A model generated the notes under the pieces. It had not been told where the DNA came from. It worked only from the letters and a program-made list of their open reading frames with translations, and did not search any database. Of a stretch of 64,000 nucleotides of DNA, positions 28,033 through 40,900 are shown piece by piece (position 1 is the first letter of the stretch; every line of letters starts with the position of its first letter). The stretch comes from Xylaria sp. FL1777 (Eukaryota; Ascomycota; Sordariomycetes; Xylariales; Xylariaceae), in assembly GCA_022578965.1 (NCBI GenBank), contig MU400705.1:1-64000 (forward strand). The letters are read 5' to 3'. Made by a program: the position numbers and the translations under genes.

Positions 28033-29040
28033 TTTTAAAACAAATAAAGCTTACTATTAAATATATTTTATTTTATTTAAGTTGTTTTTTAAAAAAATTA
28101 CTAAATAAAAATTTCCCTATTTTATTATTTATTGCATTAATAATTAAAGCTATTATTTAAAAGCTAATATAAAACTTTACATAATTATTTATTATAATTA
28201 ATTAAGCTATATTTAAGTTTTAAACATTTTTTGCTGTTTTATTATTTATAGCGCTAATAATTAAAACTATTATTTAAAAGCTAATATTTTTTTGTTTTAA
28301 AACAAATAAAGCTTACTATTAAATATGTTTTATTTTATTTAAGTTGCTTTTTAAAAAAATTGCTAAGTAAAAATTTTGCTGTTTTATTATTTATTGCATT
28401 TATAATTAAAGCTATTATTTAAAAGCTAGTGCTTTTTTGTTTTAAAACAAATAAAGCTTATTACTAAATATATTTTATTTTATTTAAGTTGCTTTTTAAA
28501 AAAATTACTAAGTAAAAACTTTGCTATTTTATTATTTATAGCTTTAATAACTAAAGCTATTTTTTAAAAGCTAATATAAAACTTTTTATAGTTATTTATT
28601 ATAGCTAATTAAGCTATAATTAATTAAGCTATATTAAAGTTTTATATTTTTTTGCTGTTTTATTATTTATAGCACTAATAATTAACGCTACTATTTAAAA
28701 GCTAATATAAACCTTTATATAATTGTTTATTATAACTAATTAAGCTATAATTAATTAAGTTGTATTAAAGTTTTATATTTTTTTGCTATTTTATTATTTA
28801 TAGCTTTAGTAACTAAAGCTATTTTTTAAAAGCTAATATAAAACTTTTTATAGTTATTTATTATAGTTAATTAAGCTATAGCTAATTAAACTATATTAAA
28901 GTTTTATACTTTTTTGCTATTTTATTATTTATAGCGCTAATAATTAAAGCTATTATTTAAAAGCTAATATAAAACTTTATATAGTTATTTATAATAATTA
29001 ATTAAGCTATAGCTAATTAAGCTATATTTAAGTTTTAAAC
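28033..29040. repeat. Modular array in copy A, seven core modules
   Basis: The core TGCTGTTTTATTATTTATAG occurs seven times (near 28110, 28228, 28376, 28516, 28656, 28781 and 28911), against five in B and C. It alternates with an AACAAATAAAGCTTACT module and an AATTAAGCTATAGCTAATTA module. The extra length of about 260 bp comes from two added core-plus-AATTAAGC modules, a copy-number change within this unit. Confidence 0.8.
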
Positions 29041-29454
29041 ATTTAGCTTTTATATATAATAAATTAGTATTATATTATATAAAACCGCTTAAAAAATAAG
29101 CTATTTGCTAATTATTTGCTTTTTTAATATTTTTTATAAAGCTAAACAAAAAATTTAATAAAAATAAAAAATTCTTATATATACTAAGTTAATTATTATA
29201 ATACTAATAAAAAAAGTGTTTGTTTTTTTATATAAAAAAAAAACATTATTAAGCAGTTAATCTTTTATAAAAATAGTTACTATTGTTATAAAATCTTAGT
29301 AAAAAAAGTGTTAGCACTTAAAAAAAGTTAAAAGCATAAATTTTAGTAGATTTTTTTTTAAGCAAAAAAAGCTGCAATATTAGCTTTATTATTATTATTT
29401 TTAATTATGTTTTAAGATTTGTATAAAAATTAAAATTGTAAAAACTATATTAAA

Positions 29455-29688
29455 ATAAACAAAAAATATAATAAAAAAAAATAAAAAAAATAAAAAAAGA
29501 AAAAAATCAAAAATCAAAATACTTAAAAATAAAAAAAAATAAAAAATATAATAAGTAAATAAATTAATAAAAGAAATAGTAAATAAAAAAAATGTAAAAT
29601 AAAAAAAATATATAAAATAAAAAAAATATATAAAATAAAAAAAATATAAAATAAAAAAAATATAAAATAAAAAAAAAGTAAAAATTTA
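29455..29688. repeat. A-rich simple repeat in copy A
   Basis: Irregular AAATAAAAAAAATAT units of about 15 to 20 bp on the plus strand. The same tract occurs in B and C, where some G survives. Confidence 0.75.
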
Positions 29689-30860
29689 ACTGTATTAAAA
29701 GAACTTTTTATATAAAATATTACTATAAAATGTTTTTTTAAATATAACTAAAATATAAAAAAAGCTTTTAAATAAAACTATAATATATAAAACATAATAG
29801 CAGAAACTTTTTTTGTAGTTTTTTTATGCCTGCAAAATTTTTTACAAAAGCAAACATAAATATAAAAAGTTAATTTATATTTACTTTTAAAAAAAAAAGC
29901 AATTGCTTTTTTATATTACTTATAACAATAAATCTATTAGCATATTTAAGTAAGCATATAATTTTTAGTATATATAACACCTTTAATAACTTATATATAT
30001 AAATAATAAAATATTTCTAGCTTTTTTTTTTTTTTTGCTTTTAAACTTGTTATAATTATAGCATAGTTATGCTTTGTTTTTTTATTTTATTTTATTTTTG
30101 TTTATTTGTTTCTTTTTTTTTTTAATGTATATTTTTTTGCTATTTTTTTTTTATTATTTTGTTTTTTGTGTTTTTTTAATGCATTAAAACTACAAAATAT
30201 ATATGCTTTAATCATAGATTTTAAAGCAAAAAAGTTTATAAAATAACTATTATTTTTATACTTTTGCTTTTTTTTTGCATAAAAAAAGTTTTAATATTAT
30301 ACTATAGCGCTAACTTTAAATTGTTTTATTATTTAACTAACTAAAAATTATAACAAAAAAATCTAACTTTTTTTTTAATTTATATATAACTAGCAGCATT
30401 TATAGCAAACATACGTTTTGCTTTTTATTTATATTGCATTTTTTTATTAATGCTAACAAAAAACATAATTATAAATTATAATTATATATATACATTTATT
30501 TTTTAATATATTTTTATATATATATGTTATTTTTATTTAAAAGCTTTTTTTTTTAAAAAAAACTATATGTTATAAGCTATTTTATAAGCTTAATTAGTTT
30601 TTTTTTCTTTTAACTACATATTTAAATAATAAAGCAAAGCTAACTTTTTTTTAGCTATAATAATAAACTAAACTTTTTTTTATTTTTTTTTTACTTAAAA
30701 ACTTTTAAAGTATAATATATTTTATATTTAATTATTTTTTGTTGCTTTTTTAAAGTTTTTTTTTTATTTTATATATTAAATTTAACTAAAAAAAAAAAAG
30801 ATATTTTATATTTATAATAGAAAAAAACTTTTAGCTGCAATAAAAAATAAATTAAAAAAA

Positions 30861-31020
30861 GTTAAAAAGCAACATATATTATTTAAACTATTTACGTATA
30901 AAAAACAAAAAATAAGTTTTAAAAAGTTAAAAAGCAATATATATTATTTAAACTATTTATTATATAAAAAAACCAAAAAAATATGTTTTATAAAGTTTTA
31001 AAGCAAAGCTTATATATAAA
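30861..31020. repeat. 65-bp duplication in copy A
   Basis: GTTAAAAAGCAAYATATATT recurs at 30861 and 30926, with a third weaker unit from about 30990. It is the equivalent of 46591 and 57749. Confidence 0.7.
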
Positions 31021-31104
31021 AAGCTTTTTTATTTATTTTAAGCAGCAATAAATTTATAACATAAAAACGTATAATAATAGCAAGCTTAAATAACTTTATT
31101 AAGC

Positions 31105-31530
31105 ATACTATTAAAAAAGTATATTAGCTGTTTTTTTTTTTATATATATAATATATAAAAAAACGTATTATTATAAAAAGCAAAAGCTATTTTATTACGT
31201 ACGCTATTAAAAGTACGTTAGCTGTTTTTTTTTTTTAAACATATAAAACATATAAACGTATTACTATAGCAATCTAAAAAGCAGCTTTATTTTAAACGCA
31301 AATAAAAGCATATTTATTATTTTTTTTTTTTTTATAAATACTTAAATACTTAAATAAATATTATAAAAACGTAGTATAGCAATAAATATAAATAGCTTAT
31401 ATAAATACTTAATATAAAATATATATATATTTTTTTTTGTTTTTATATATATAATTTATAAATATATTGCTACAAAAAATATAAGCATTTTTTTTGCGCA
31501 TTTTATGCAAAATATATTAGCTGTTTTTTT
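31105..31530. repeat. Irregular array around TTAGCTGTTTTTTTT, copy A
   Basis: TTAGCTG followed by a long T run and an ATATATAAAACAT-like segment occurs near 31127, 31219 and 31519, with variants between. The mixed spacing suggests unit degeneration rather than a clean tandem array. Confidence 0.55.
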
Positions 31531-31562
31531 GTTTTTTTTTTTATTATAGCTTATTTTGCTTT

Positions 31563-31775
31563 GCTATAAATTTGCTTTTTTATAAACTATTAACTAACTA
31601 TTTTTTGCTTAAACAACTTTATTATTTATAAAAAAGCAAATTTATAGCTTTTAATAAAATTACTATAAGCTAGTTTTGCTTAATTTGCTGTTTTATTAAC
31701 TATTAATTAAGCATTTTTTGCTTAAAAAACTTAGTTAATAATTAATATAAAAATAAATTAGTTAAAGCTAGCTTA
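31563..31775. repeat. Nested inverted repeats in copy A
   Basis: A perfect 24-bp inverted repeat (31563-31586 with 31625-31648, starting GCTATAAATTTGC) encloses a 38-base loop. It is followed by TTAACTATTAATTAAG paired with CTTAGTTAATAATTAA, and by TATAAGCTAG near 31671 paired with CTAGCTTATA near 31770. Copy B breaks off exactly at the right end of this structure. Confidence 0.8.
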
Positions 31776-31867
31776 TAGTAAACTTAATAATAATAATTTA
31801 TTTTTTTTTTATATAAACTACAAAAAAAAAAAAAAAATTTATATTGCTGCAGCATAGCTTTTTATTA

Positions 31868-32300
31868 GTAATGTTTTATTTTTTTATATTATTGTTTTTT
31901 TTTTTTTCCTTTTGTTTATTGCTTTTAAACATTACTAATATACAAACGAAATATTACTAAAAACTATAATTATAATAAACTTTTTAAATAATAACGTAAA
32001 CTAGTTTTATTTTTTTATATTATTGTTTTTTTTTTTTTTACTGTTTATTGCTTTAAAACGTTACTAATATATAAATAAAATATTTTTAAAAACTGCAATT
32101 ATTATAAACTCCTTAAATAATAACGTAAATTAAGCTAAAGTATTTTGCTTTATAAGCTTATTACTAGCAACATGCTGTTTTTTTGTGTTATTATAATTAT
32201 TTTTAATATTTATTGCTTTTAAACGTTACTAATATAAGAACAAAATATTTTTAAACGCTATAATTATTATAGTATTTTTAAATAATAATATAAACTAAAT
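31868..32300. repeat. Three-unit array of about 130-165 bp, copy A
   Basis: Each unit has a T-rich start, TTTAAAMRTTACTAATATA, then AAATATTWYTAAAAACT and AAATAATAACGTAAACTA. Units begin near 31868, 32000 and 32170. It is missing from truncated copy B. Confidence 0.7.
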
Positions 32301-32492
32301 AACTTTGCTTTATAAGCATTAAATATGTTTTTATACTTAAAAAAAATACTATAAGCATTTATTAAAGCGTTATAATAAATTTAGTATAAAAATAACTTGT
32401 TTTTAGTTACTTTTTTCTAAGTAAAAAAATTATTTAAATTGCTATAAAAAAACAACATTTAAAAACATATAAAAACAAACAAAAAAAATCCT

Positions 32493-32582
32493 AAAAGCGC
32501 TAATACCTAATTAATAAAAAGCACTAAATAAAGGCTTAAAAGCGCTAATACTTAGCAAATTAAAAGCACTAAATAAAAGCTT
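32493..32582. repeat. 45-bp duplication in copy A
   Basis: AAAAGCGCTAATAC, then AAAAAGCACTAAATAAA, is repeated at a spacing of 44 to 45 bp. Equivalent to 59386-59476. Confidence 0.75.
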
Positions 32583-32837
32583 AAAAAACAAAACAGCAAA
32601 CATAGCGCTTTTATATTGCTAAAAACCCTAAAGTATTTATTAATTATTTATAATTTTTTTGTTCGTTATATTAGTATAAATAGCCGTTTTAATTGTTTTT
32701 TTTTTTTTGTTTTAAATTAATGTTTTTTTATGCTTAATTTTTACTTTAATATGCATAGCATAACTAATATAATCTTTAATATAATAATCTAGCTTAAAAA
32801 AAACATAAAAACAGTATAAAAAATAATAGCGTTTTTA

Positions 32838-33050
32838 TAAAACAAATAAAATAATTTTTATTAATTTTTTGCTAAGCTAAAGTACTATAAAACAAATAAA
32901 ACAAATAATTATAATGCTTTATTAAGCTAAAATGCTATAAAACAAATAAAACAAATATTTATAATGCTTTATTAAGCTAAAATATTATAAAACAAATAAA
33001 ACAAATATTAATAATGCTTTAATAAGCTAAAGTGCTTATTTTATATAAAT
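32838..33050. repeat. 50-bp minisatellite in copy A
   Basis: AACAAATAAAACAAATA followed by ATAATGCTTTATTAAGCTAA repeats with an exact 50-bp period (marks at 32881, 32931, 32981 and 33031). Confidence 0.85.
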
Positions 33051-33422
33051 TTATAAATAGTATATTAGTATGTTTTTAAAGTATATAGCAAAATATATGT
33101 TTATTTATTATTAAAAACAACAAAAATAAAACTAAAGCAAAGCTTTTTTATTATAGTTGTTGTTTTAAAGATAATTTTTTTGCAAAAATTACTTCAAACA
33201 TATAAAAAATGCCTAATTATACTAGCTGCTAAATAAATTAATATTATTATATACAAAAAAACTAAACTTATTAGCTTAAAAAAAGCAAAAATGTAAGCTA
33301 ATGTAGTTTGCTACGCTATAAATTATATTTATACATTTATAAAAAGAACTAAACATAATTAATATTTTGTTTTTTTGAAAAATAAATTTATAGTTACTAA
33401 ATAAGTTTACATATATAAAAAA

Positions 33423-33590
33423 TCTGCGTTATAAATATTATACAATTAAAAAAAAAAGGTTAAATAAAAAAACGCAAAAACTACATTTTAAATATAACAT
33501 TATAAAAAATAAAATGTTAAATATAAAACTGCAAAAACTACATTATAAATAATATATTATAAAAAAAAAATGTTAAATAAAAAACAATAA
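33423..33590. repeat. 57-bp minisatellite in copy A
   Basis: Three units with AAAAACTACATTNTAAATA and AAAATGTTAAATA cores at 57-bp spacing. Confidence 0.75.
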
Positions 33591-34763
33591 AAATTATAAT
33601 TTATAATGTTTTATATGCATATATTAATAAAAGCTTTTAATAGCTTAAAAAAATTAGCTATAATATTGCTTATATTTGCTTTTTTTTTTTATTTTTTACT
33701 TTTTGCTAATTTATGTATTAATGCTAAAAATGCTAGCTATTATTAAGTTTTTATAGCAATATATTGCTTAGCTTTTAAATTTATAGCAAAAAAAAAAAAT
33801 AAAGCAAAAGATCTTATAAATATTAAATTTAGTATATTAATAATAGTAAAAACATTTTAAGCTAACGTTTTAGTGCTACAAAATAAAAAAACATTGTTTT
33901 TTTTTGCTATACTTTAATAACTTGTTATAATACTATAGCATAAAAGTTTTTATAGCGGTTTTTTAAAAGCGCTAAAAAAAAAATTCCTATAAATATGTTT
34001 TGTATGCTAAGTTTAAATACTAGCTTTATTATAGCTATTTATAAAATTAATATACTACTTATAGCTTTAAGCTTTAATAATAAAATATAAGCAAAATTTA
34101 CGTTGTTTATTTATTATGCTTTTTTATTTAAGCTAAAAAAATACTAATTAATAAATATAAGCTAAAGTAAATTATTTGTAAATTTTAGTAAAAAAAGCAG
34201 CATTTATAGCAAACTAAGCTTTTAGCGTTTAGTATTTTGTTTTTTGTATTTTTTAGTTTGCTTTACGCAAGCAGTATTATATGTTATTAAATTAAACACT
34301 TTGCATGTTTTAGTATAAATTTTTAATTTGTTTTTATTTTATTTTTTAAAAAAGCTATCTTTAAAGTGCTTTAAAAGCTTTTAAATATAGTTTTTTAGTA
34401 AAAAGCTAGCTTACTTAACAAAGTATTAAAAAGCACTAAAAATATTAAAATATAGTTATTTAGTTAAAACATTATTAACTTTTTATTTTTTGTTAAAATA
34501 CTTTTTTTTAGAATTTATAAAAGTTATAAAAAAATTATTTTTGTTTTTATTTTTGTTTTTATTTTTGTTGTTTTTTTGCTAAAAAACATTTTCTGCTATA
34601 AAAATAAAACCTAGCAAAACTTTAAACAATATATTATAGCAGCAAATAAAAGCAACTTTTGTTTATTAATAAAAAGAACTAAAAATAAATATTAAAAACT
34701 ATAAACTTTTAAAATTAGCAAAAAAAAAAAAGTAATAAAATAAAAACTAAAAGTTATAAAAAA

Positions 34764-34883
34764 TAGCAGTTATAATAGCTATAATACTAGTAGTAATAAT
34801 AGCAATAATAATAGCAATAATAATAACAATAGTAATAATAGTAATAATAGCAGTAATAATAGCAGTAGTAATAACAATAATAC
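34764..34883. repeat. Trinucleotide-like AGT/AAT/AGC tract, copy A
   Basis: About 40 triplets of AGC, AGT, AAT and AAC. In copy C the same tract gives Ser/Asn in one frame and Ala/Val/Ile in another. Here the ATG that opens the Ala/Val/Ile frame in C is changed to ATA. Confidence 0.75.
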
Positions 34884-35565
34884 ATAAAAAATAAATATAA
34901 ATAAATAAAAGTATTATTATATAAGCATAGCAATAATAGCAAAAAATATAACTAGTTTTATTAAGCTGTTTTAAAAAAAATATATTTTTTTATTATGTTA
35001 TATTATTAATAAATCATTAAAAATAATAAAATATATAATTATACTAGTAATAATGCATTAATATAATAAATAAATCAAAAAGGTTAAATAGTAAAAATAA
35101 CATATATAAAAAAAATAAAAAGTATAGCTTAAAATATAGCAAAAAAAGTATAATACTATTATATATTTATAAATTATAATAAATATTACTTTTTTGCTAT
35201 ATTTTTATTTATAAAAATATATTAGTATATAAGTAAAAAAGTTAAAACTAGTTATAAAAGTTTACAAAAGATTTAAAGCTATATATTACTAAGTTAATAA
35301 AAGCATTTAAAACATATACTTTTGCTATTTATTTGCTTTTTTAGTATTACTTTAATAAAAAAAAAAAAACCAATAAAAAAGAAAGTTATTAAATATAGTA
35401 AAATAAACTAAAAAATATAATTACTAAAGTAAATAATGCTAAAATTGCAGTAAAAAAAGCTTTATTAAAATAGGCCTATAATTTTAACCAAAAAGTAACC
35501 TAAATTAAAAAGCTAAATATATACAAAACAAAAGAAAAGGTATAGCTAAATCTTGAGCGTTTTAT

Positions 35566-35730
35566 ATACTAAGTTATAACATTAAAAAAAGCAATTTACT
35601 ACTAAAAAAACGCATAGTTTTAATTTTTTTTTTATTTTTTATATTATACTAAGTTAAAACATTAAAAAAAGCAATTTACTACTAAAAAAACGCATAAAGT
35701 TAATTTTCTTTTTATTTTTTATGCTATATT
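35566..35730. repeat. 80-bp duplication in copy A
   Basis: ATACTAAGTTATAACATTAA begins at 35566 and a near copy begins at 35646, an 80-bp period; a partial third unit follows. Both carry AAAAAAAGCAATTTACTACT. Confidence 0.85.
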
Positions 35731-36130
35731 AAGCAAACTATATTATGTACTAATTGCTTATAATGCTACAATAAAAACATTTTTTTTCTAAATGCAACAT
35801 ATATATATATAATAGCAAATTTTCTTAAATTTTAAGCACGCTAATAAACTATAATGCTTTTTTTACTAAGTAATTATTTATTTAAAGCTTAAAACTAGCC
35901 TGTTTTTAAGATGCAAAACTAAAAAAAAATCTTTAAGTTTTAGCAACGTTATAACAGCATAAAAACAAAAAAAAAGCAATGCATATTTTACTTATTACTT
36001 AGTATTTACTATAATATATAAGTTTAAAGCATAATATAAGCTATAAATAAACTATGTTGCGTTATATTGCTATATTTATATATAAAAAGCGCTTTAGCTT
36101 AATTATAACGCTTTGCACTAAACTAAAAGC

Positions 36131-36156
36131 AAAAAAAAAAAAAAAAAAAAAAAAAA
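36131..36156 (+). repeat. Poly-A run in copy A
   Basis: Twenty-six consecutive A residues near the right end of the unit, matched by a G-interrupted run at 63027 in C. A retroposon-type tail is possible, but it lies about 200 bp inside the unit. Confidence 0.8.
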
Positions 36157-36374
36157 CCAAAAAAAACTAAAAGAACTAAAACGTAAAAGCAAGCAAAAAA
36201 AGCTACAAAAACAAAAAACCTAGTACGCAAAATAAAACGTACTATAAATAGCTTATCGCTTTATTTTTTTATAATATATATGCTAAAAAAACAAAGTAAA
36301 CTTTATAAGCTAAAACTTAATAAAAATAAAGTAATTATTAGCTATATGTTTTTTGCTTTATTTTTTTGTTCTTT

Positions 36375-36387
36375 GGGTTAGGGTTAG
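36375..36387 (+). repeat. Telomere-type repeat at A/B junction
   Basis: Exact GGGTTAGGGTTAG, two vertebrate/fungal-type telomere units. It follows TTTTTTTGTTCTTT, the C-to-T form of the tract before the same motif in copy C. Confidence 0.85.
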
Positions 36388-36808
36388 TAGCGTGTTTATG
36401 CGTTTAACTTAGTGAAAATTTCTATTGATTTTTTTACTAATAGCTTTTATGCTTAATTATCTGTTAGCTTTGCGTGCTTTTATTTTTGCAATCTGCTAGC
36501 TTGGCGTAATAGTACCTTTGTATTGCTTTATTTAAAGCTAATTATCTTTTTTTTGCTGCTTAATATACTTAATTTTCTATGTATTAACCTTTTTGCAACA
36601 CTACAACTTTTTTAATGCACATTATAAAAATTTATTTATAAATTTTATTGCTTATTACTATTGCTTTTTTTTTTTTTTTTTCTTTTTTTCGTTTTTATTA
36701 CATTTGCATTTTTATTATAATTTGTTTTTTCTTAAGTTATATGCTATTATTAAGCTTATTTTTTAGTGCTTGTTTAATGTTTATTTAGTGCTTTTTTAGC
36801 TTTTTTTT

Positions 36809-36896
36809 AGCGCTTTTACTTGTTATGTTGCTATTTTTGCTTGCTTTTCTTTAGCGCTTTTATTTGTTGTATTATTATTTCTGCTTGCTTTATTGT
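36809..36896. repeat. 44-bp tandem duplication in copy B
   Basis: AGCGCTTTTACTTGTTATG starts at 36809 and a near copy starts at 36853. Copy A has a single unit at 20943. The 44-bp length would shift any reading frame. Confidence 0.85.
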
Positions 36897-37827
36897 TTTT
36901 TTTATAGCTTAATTATTATGTTTTTATTAGCTACTAAACATAATTAGCAGAAATATAAAAAGGCTTAAGCATAACAAATTATTAAACTAAAACAAAAAGC
37001 TGCTTAACTTTTTAATTAATTTTATATTTTTTTTTTAACTTGTTTTTTAATAAAAATACTTTAGCATTTATATACTTTTATGCTTTTATTTTACTGCTTT
37101 TAACTTTTAATTTGCTTTTGTACTACTGTTATTTTATTTAAAGCTAATTTTGCTTATTTTTTTTTTTTTTTTTTACAAATGTTTTGTTTTTAATTATTTA
37201 ACTTTTTTTTATTTATTTTTAAATGCTATTGCTACTTTTTACTTTTTTGTTTAAGCAATCTTTAGAACTGCTATATACAGATAGCTTTGCTTTTTTAGAT
37301 TTAAATAATAGTAATGCTATAAATTTTAAACTGCTTAAATTAGAACTTTTTTTTTTTTTTGCTTTTTTTGCTCGTTTTTAATTTTAAAGTTTTTTTAGTT
37401 TTAATAACTTAGGCTTTCTTAATAGCAACAAAAGTAATAATACTATTTTAAACGCTTTAAAACTAATTATTTTTTTTTTTTGATCTTTTTTTTATTTTTT
37501 ATGCTTTATATTTTAAATAAGCTTGTTGTTTTATTGCTTAACTTTTTTTTTATTTTGTTACAGCAAAATTTTTTTGTTTTTATTAATAGCAAAGCTTTTA
37601 TTTTTAGCAAAAATTGTTTGCTTGCTTTTGTTTTTTTTTTTTTACTACTAGTTTACTATAATTAGCTTAGCTAGCAGTTTTCTTTTTTATTTAACGATGT
37701 ACGTTATTGCATATAAGAACAAATTCTATACTTTTATTTCTATTAATGCAACTATAATATGCTTTATTTTTTGTTTTTTTTGTTTTTTTTTATTTTTGTT
37801 TATATTGTTAGCCTGCTTATACTTTTA

Positions 37828-37917
37828 AAAAGGCCTTTAAAAAACAAAATATCTTAAAACTTAAAGTTTTTTTAAAAACTTTAGGTCTTAAAATATTTTG
37901 TTTCTTAAAGGCCCTTT
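37828..37917. mobile_element. Inserted palindrome of about 90 bp, copy B
   Basis: Left arm begins AAGGCCTTTAAAAAACAAAA and right arm ends TTTTGTTTCTTAAAGGCC. The arms pair over about 40 bp with mostly C/T-type mismatches and almost no loop. Copy A lacks it and reads TTTTAAAAGC then a T run (near 21915). It could be a foldback or MITE-like insertion, or A may have lost it. No protein is encoded. Confidence 0.75.
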
Positions 37918-40900
37918 TTTTTTTGTTTTTTTTAGTCTTAAAGTAATTAGTTTTTTATAAGCTATTTTTTTTTTTTTTATAGTTTCTGTTTTTATTTTTA
38001 AATTTATAATATTAATTCTGTTTTATAAATAAAGTAATAAATATAGCTAGCTATACATTAAAACATATAACTAATTATTTTATATAAAGCTTTTTAGCTT
38101 TTTATATTAATTCTTTAAAACAAAATAATTTTATTAACTTTTTTTTATTTTGTGCTAAGCTAAAAGCGCTACAGATTTTTTTTTAGCATACTTTTTTTAA
38201 TGCTAATAAGCTTACGCTTTTTTTTTTGTTTATTAAAGCCTTTTGTTATAATATTTACTAATAAATATGTATTATTTGTTAATATAACATTAATAGCTAT
38301 GTTATTTAGCTTTGTTTTTTTGCTATATTTTTTTTAGCAATATTAAATTTAAGTTATTTATTTTTTTTTTAATTTACTTTTTTTTAAAATCTATACTGCA
38401 TTTTTAACTTAGTAAAACCTTATAAAACTTAAAATCTGTAGCTTAGCTTTTTTAAATATAGTTTTAATAATACTATTTATTTTGTTTTTTTTTATTTTTT
38501 TTTAATTTTTAAATACCAAACTATTTATTTGCTATTTAAAATATAAAAACAGTTCATAAAAAACTATATGCTATTTGTTTTATATGCTTTTTGTTTACTT
38601 ATAATTATTGCTTAGCACTTTATTAGTTTTGCTTAAGCTAAAGTAAAAGCAAGCATTTAGCAAGCTTTAGCAAAAAGCTTTAGCTTTTTTTAATATACTT
38701 AATTGCAATACGTTATTTTATATAAATATACAAAACTGTTTTAAAACTACTTTAAAACTTTATATAATTAGCATTTATTTAGCTATTTTGCTAGCTTTAT
38801 TTTTTTTTTATAAAAATATAATATTAAAAATATAACTATAAGCTATTTAGCAAAAAATGCTTTATAAAAATTTTATACAAACTATTTTTTAATAGCAAAC
38901 TAATAGTATTTTTATTTTAATACTACGTAAGTTAACTTTGCTTTTTAAAATATGCTTTATATTATTAAACCTTTTTACTTAATTAATAATATAATACTTT
39001 TATATATCTTGCTTTATAAATTAGCATGCTTAACTAAAAAAGCATATAATAGCAATAGTTTATTTTAAAGATATTATTAAATTTTTTATTTGCAATACTT
39101 GTTTTAAGATATAAAAAAGCTAAAAATAGTAAAAATTATGCTAGTTAACCTTTAAGTTAAAAAAATAGCCTTATATTAAATTAAATTATATAATTTTTAT
39201 AAGCAGCATATATAAATATTTATAAAAAGATTTTATTTCTTTGATTTATTGCAGTTTAACTTATTATTTTTTAGCTTAAACTTATTAAAACAATACTATT
39301 AAAGTAAAGCTTACTTATTAATGCAAAAAGTAGTACTACTTAATTTTTTTTTTTTTTTTAACGCTTTTTAGTTTTATAAAAGCTAGCTATATTATATATT
39401 ATTTATTTTATTTAACGCTTTTATGTTGCTTTACTATAGTATACGCTATAAATACTATATGCTTTAGTTTTATATTATAACTGCTATAAACTTTTGTAAA
39501 CTGCTTTTTTAGCAAACTATTTGCTTATTTTTGCTAACTAATTTTATTATTTATAACTTTTTTTTTTTTGTTTTAATATGCTAACTAAATAATTTTTTGC
39601 TTGTTTATACTGTTTGCTTTATTAAGCTTATTAAAAAGCTAGCAATATTTGCACTACTTAATAATAGTATATTATTAAAGCAGTTTACTACTATTAAGTA
39701 TACTAAACATATGTTTATTAACTAAGTATTGCTTACTTTTTTTAAGCAAACTTGCATTAATAGTGTTTTTTTTTAAGTATTATAGCTATAGTATACTACT
39801 TAAAATTACTGCATAGCTAATAAGTTAAAAAAGCTATTGTAAAAGCTTAGCTTAAAAAACATAATACAAAAGTATAACATGTTATAAGTGCTAAACAATA
39901 TATTTAAGTAATATATTTTTTGATTTATAAATTATGCCTTAAAGCAGCTTTTTTTATTTTTTTTTAAGCGTTAAAATTAACTAAAAGTAACTTAGCAAAA
40001 TATAACGCAAAGTATACTTAATATAAATAAACGGTTTAAAATAACATTACTAAAGAACTTTTAAAACATTGCTAATTATACTACTATTTTTGCTAAACAC
40101 TATAAAGTATAGCTATTATATAGCAAAACTTTTAAGCTTGCACTATAATTAATTGCTTATGTATATAACTTAAAGTTTTTTAAAGCTTATAAGCTATATT
40201 TTAAAAAGCTTAAGCTTTTTTACTAAAAATAATGCAATGTTTTGTATAAAAGCTAGCTAAACTATATATAAAGCTACTTTTAACTTTTTAGCTTATTTAA
40301 TGTTTACTGTATTTATTTTTAAGTTTTTACTGCTTTAAATAAAACTAAAATTAAAAGCTTTTAAGCAAAAAAAACAGCGCTATTTAATAACGCTAACTTT
40401 TTATTTCCTGCTTTTATATAATAGTAAAAACTAAAAACAAAAACTTATAACTTTAGCAATTATAACACAAATAAACGCTAAAGCTAGTTTATATATGTAG
40501 CATTAATGCTTAGCGCTTTAAATAATTATGCTAATTAATTAAGCAAAAGCTTTGCTTTTTAGTATTATAAAGTTTAAAAAGCTTAGTTTGTTATATTTAT
40601 TAGCAAAAATATTATATGCTTATTTTTTAATAACTAGTTTAACTATTATTAAACGTATGCTAGCTTTTATATTTTAATTACGTTAAACTTTAAAAAAACT
40701 AAGTTTTTTTATGTTTAATTGTTTAAACGTATTACTACGTAGTTAAATTTCTTTAGTTTTAAGTATAGCTACTTAAAGCTATTATGCTATAATATAATAA
40801 AAAAAAAGCTATTATATAATAATATAAGTTACTTATTTAAAAAAGCCCTAGTAATTACTATATTAATATATTTGTTACTATTGTTTAATTAAGTTTGCAA

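Larger units (their letters stand above)
20500..36359 (-). repeat. Large tandem unit, copy A (full length, most mutated)
   Basis: First of three head-to-tail copies. The anchor TGAAAATTTC near the left border recurs in copy B 15,860 bp later, giving the full unit length. Where copy C has ATCGATTTTCC this copy has ATTGATTTTTT, and so on throughout: nearly all TC and CC are lost. It lacks the palindrome insertion and 44-bp duplication of B and C but has extra modules in the array at 28033. Apart from listed arrays, 21000-27370 and 33600-34760 hold nothing recognisable. Strand is given as minus because the best coding remnant of the unit reads that way; this is tentative. Confidence 0.9.

Noticed and set aside
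28033..29040. CRISPR array
   Set aside because: The repeats are modular, vary in spacing, and the spacers are themselves repeats; no cas genes and a eukaryotic context.
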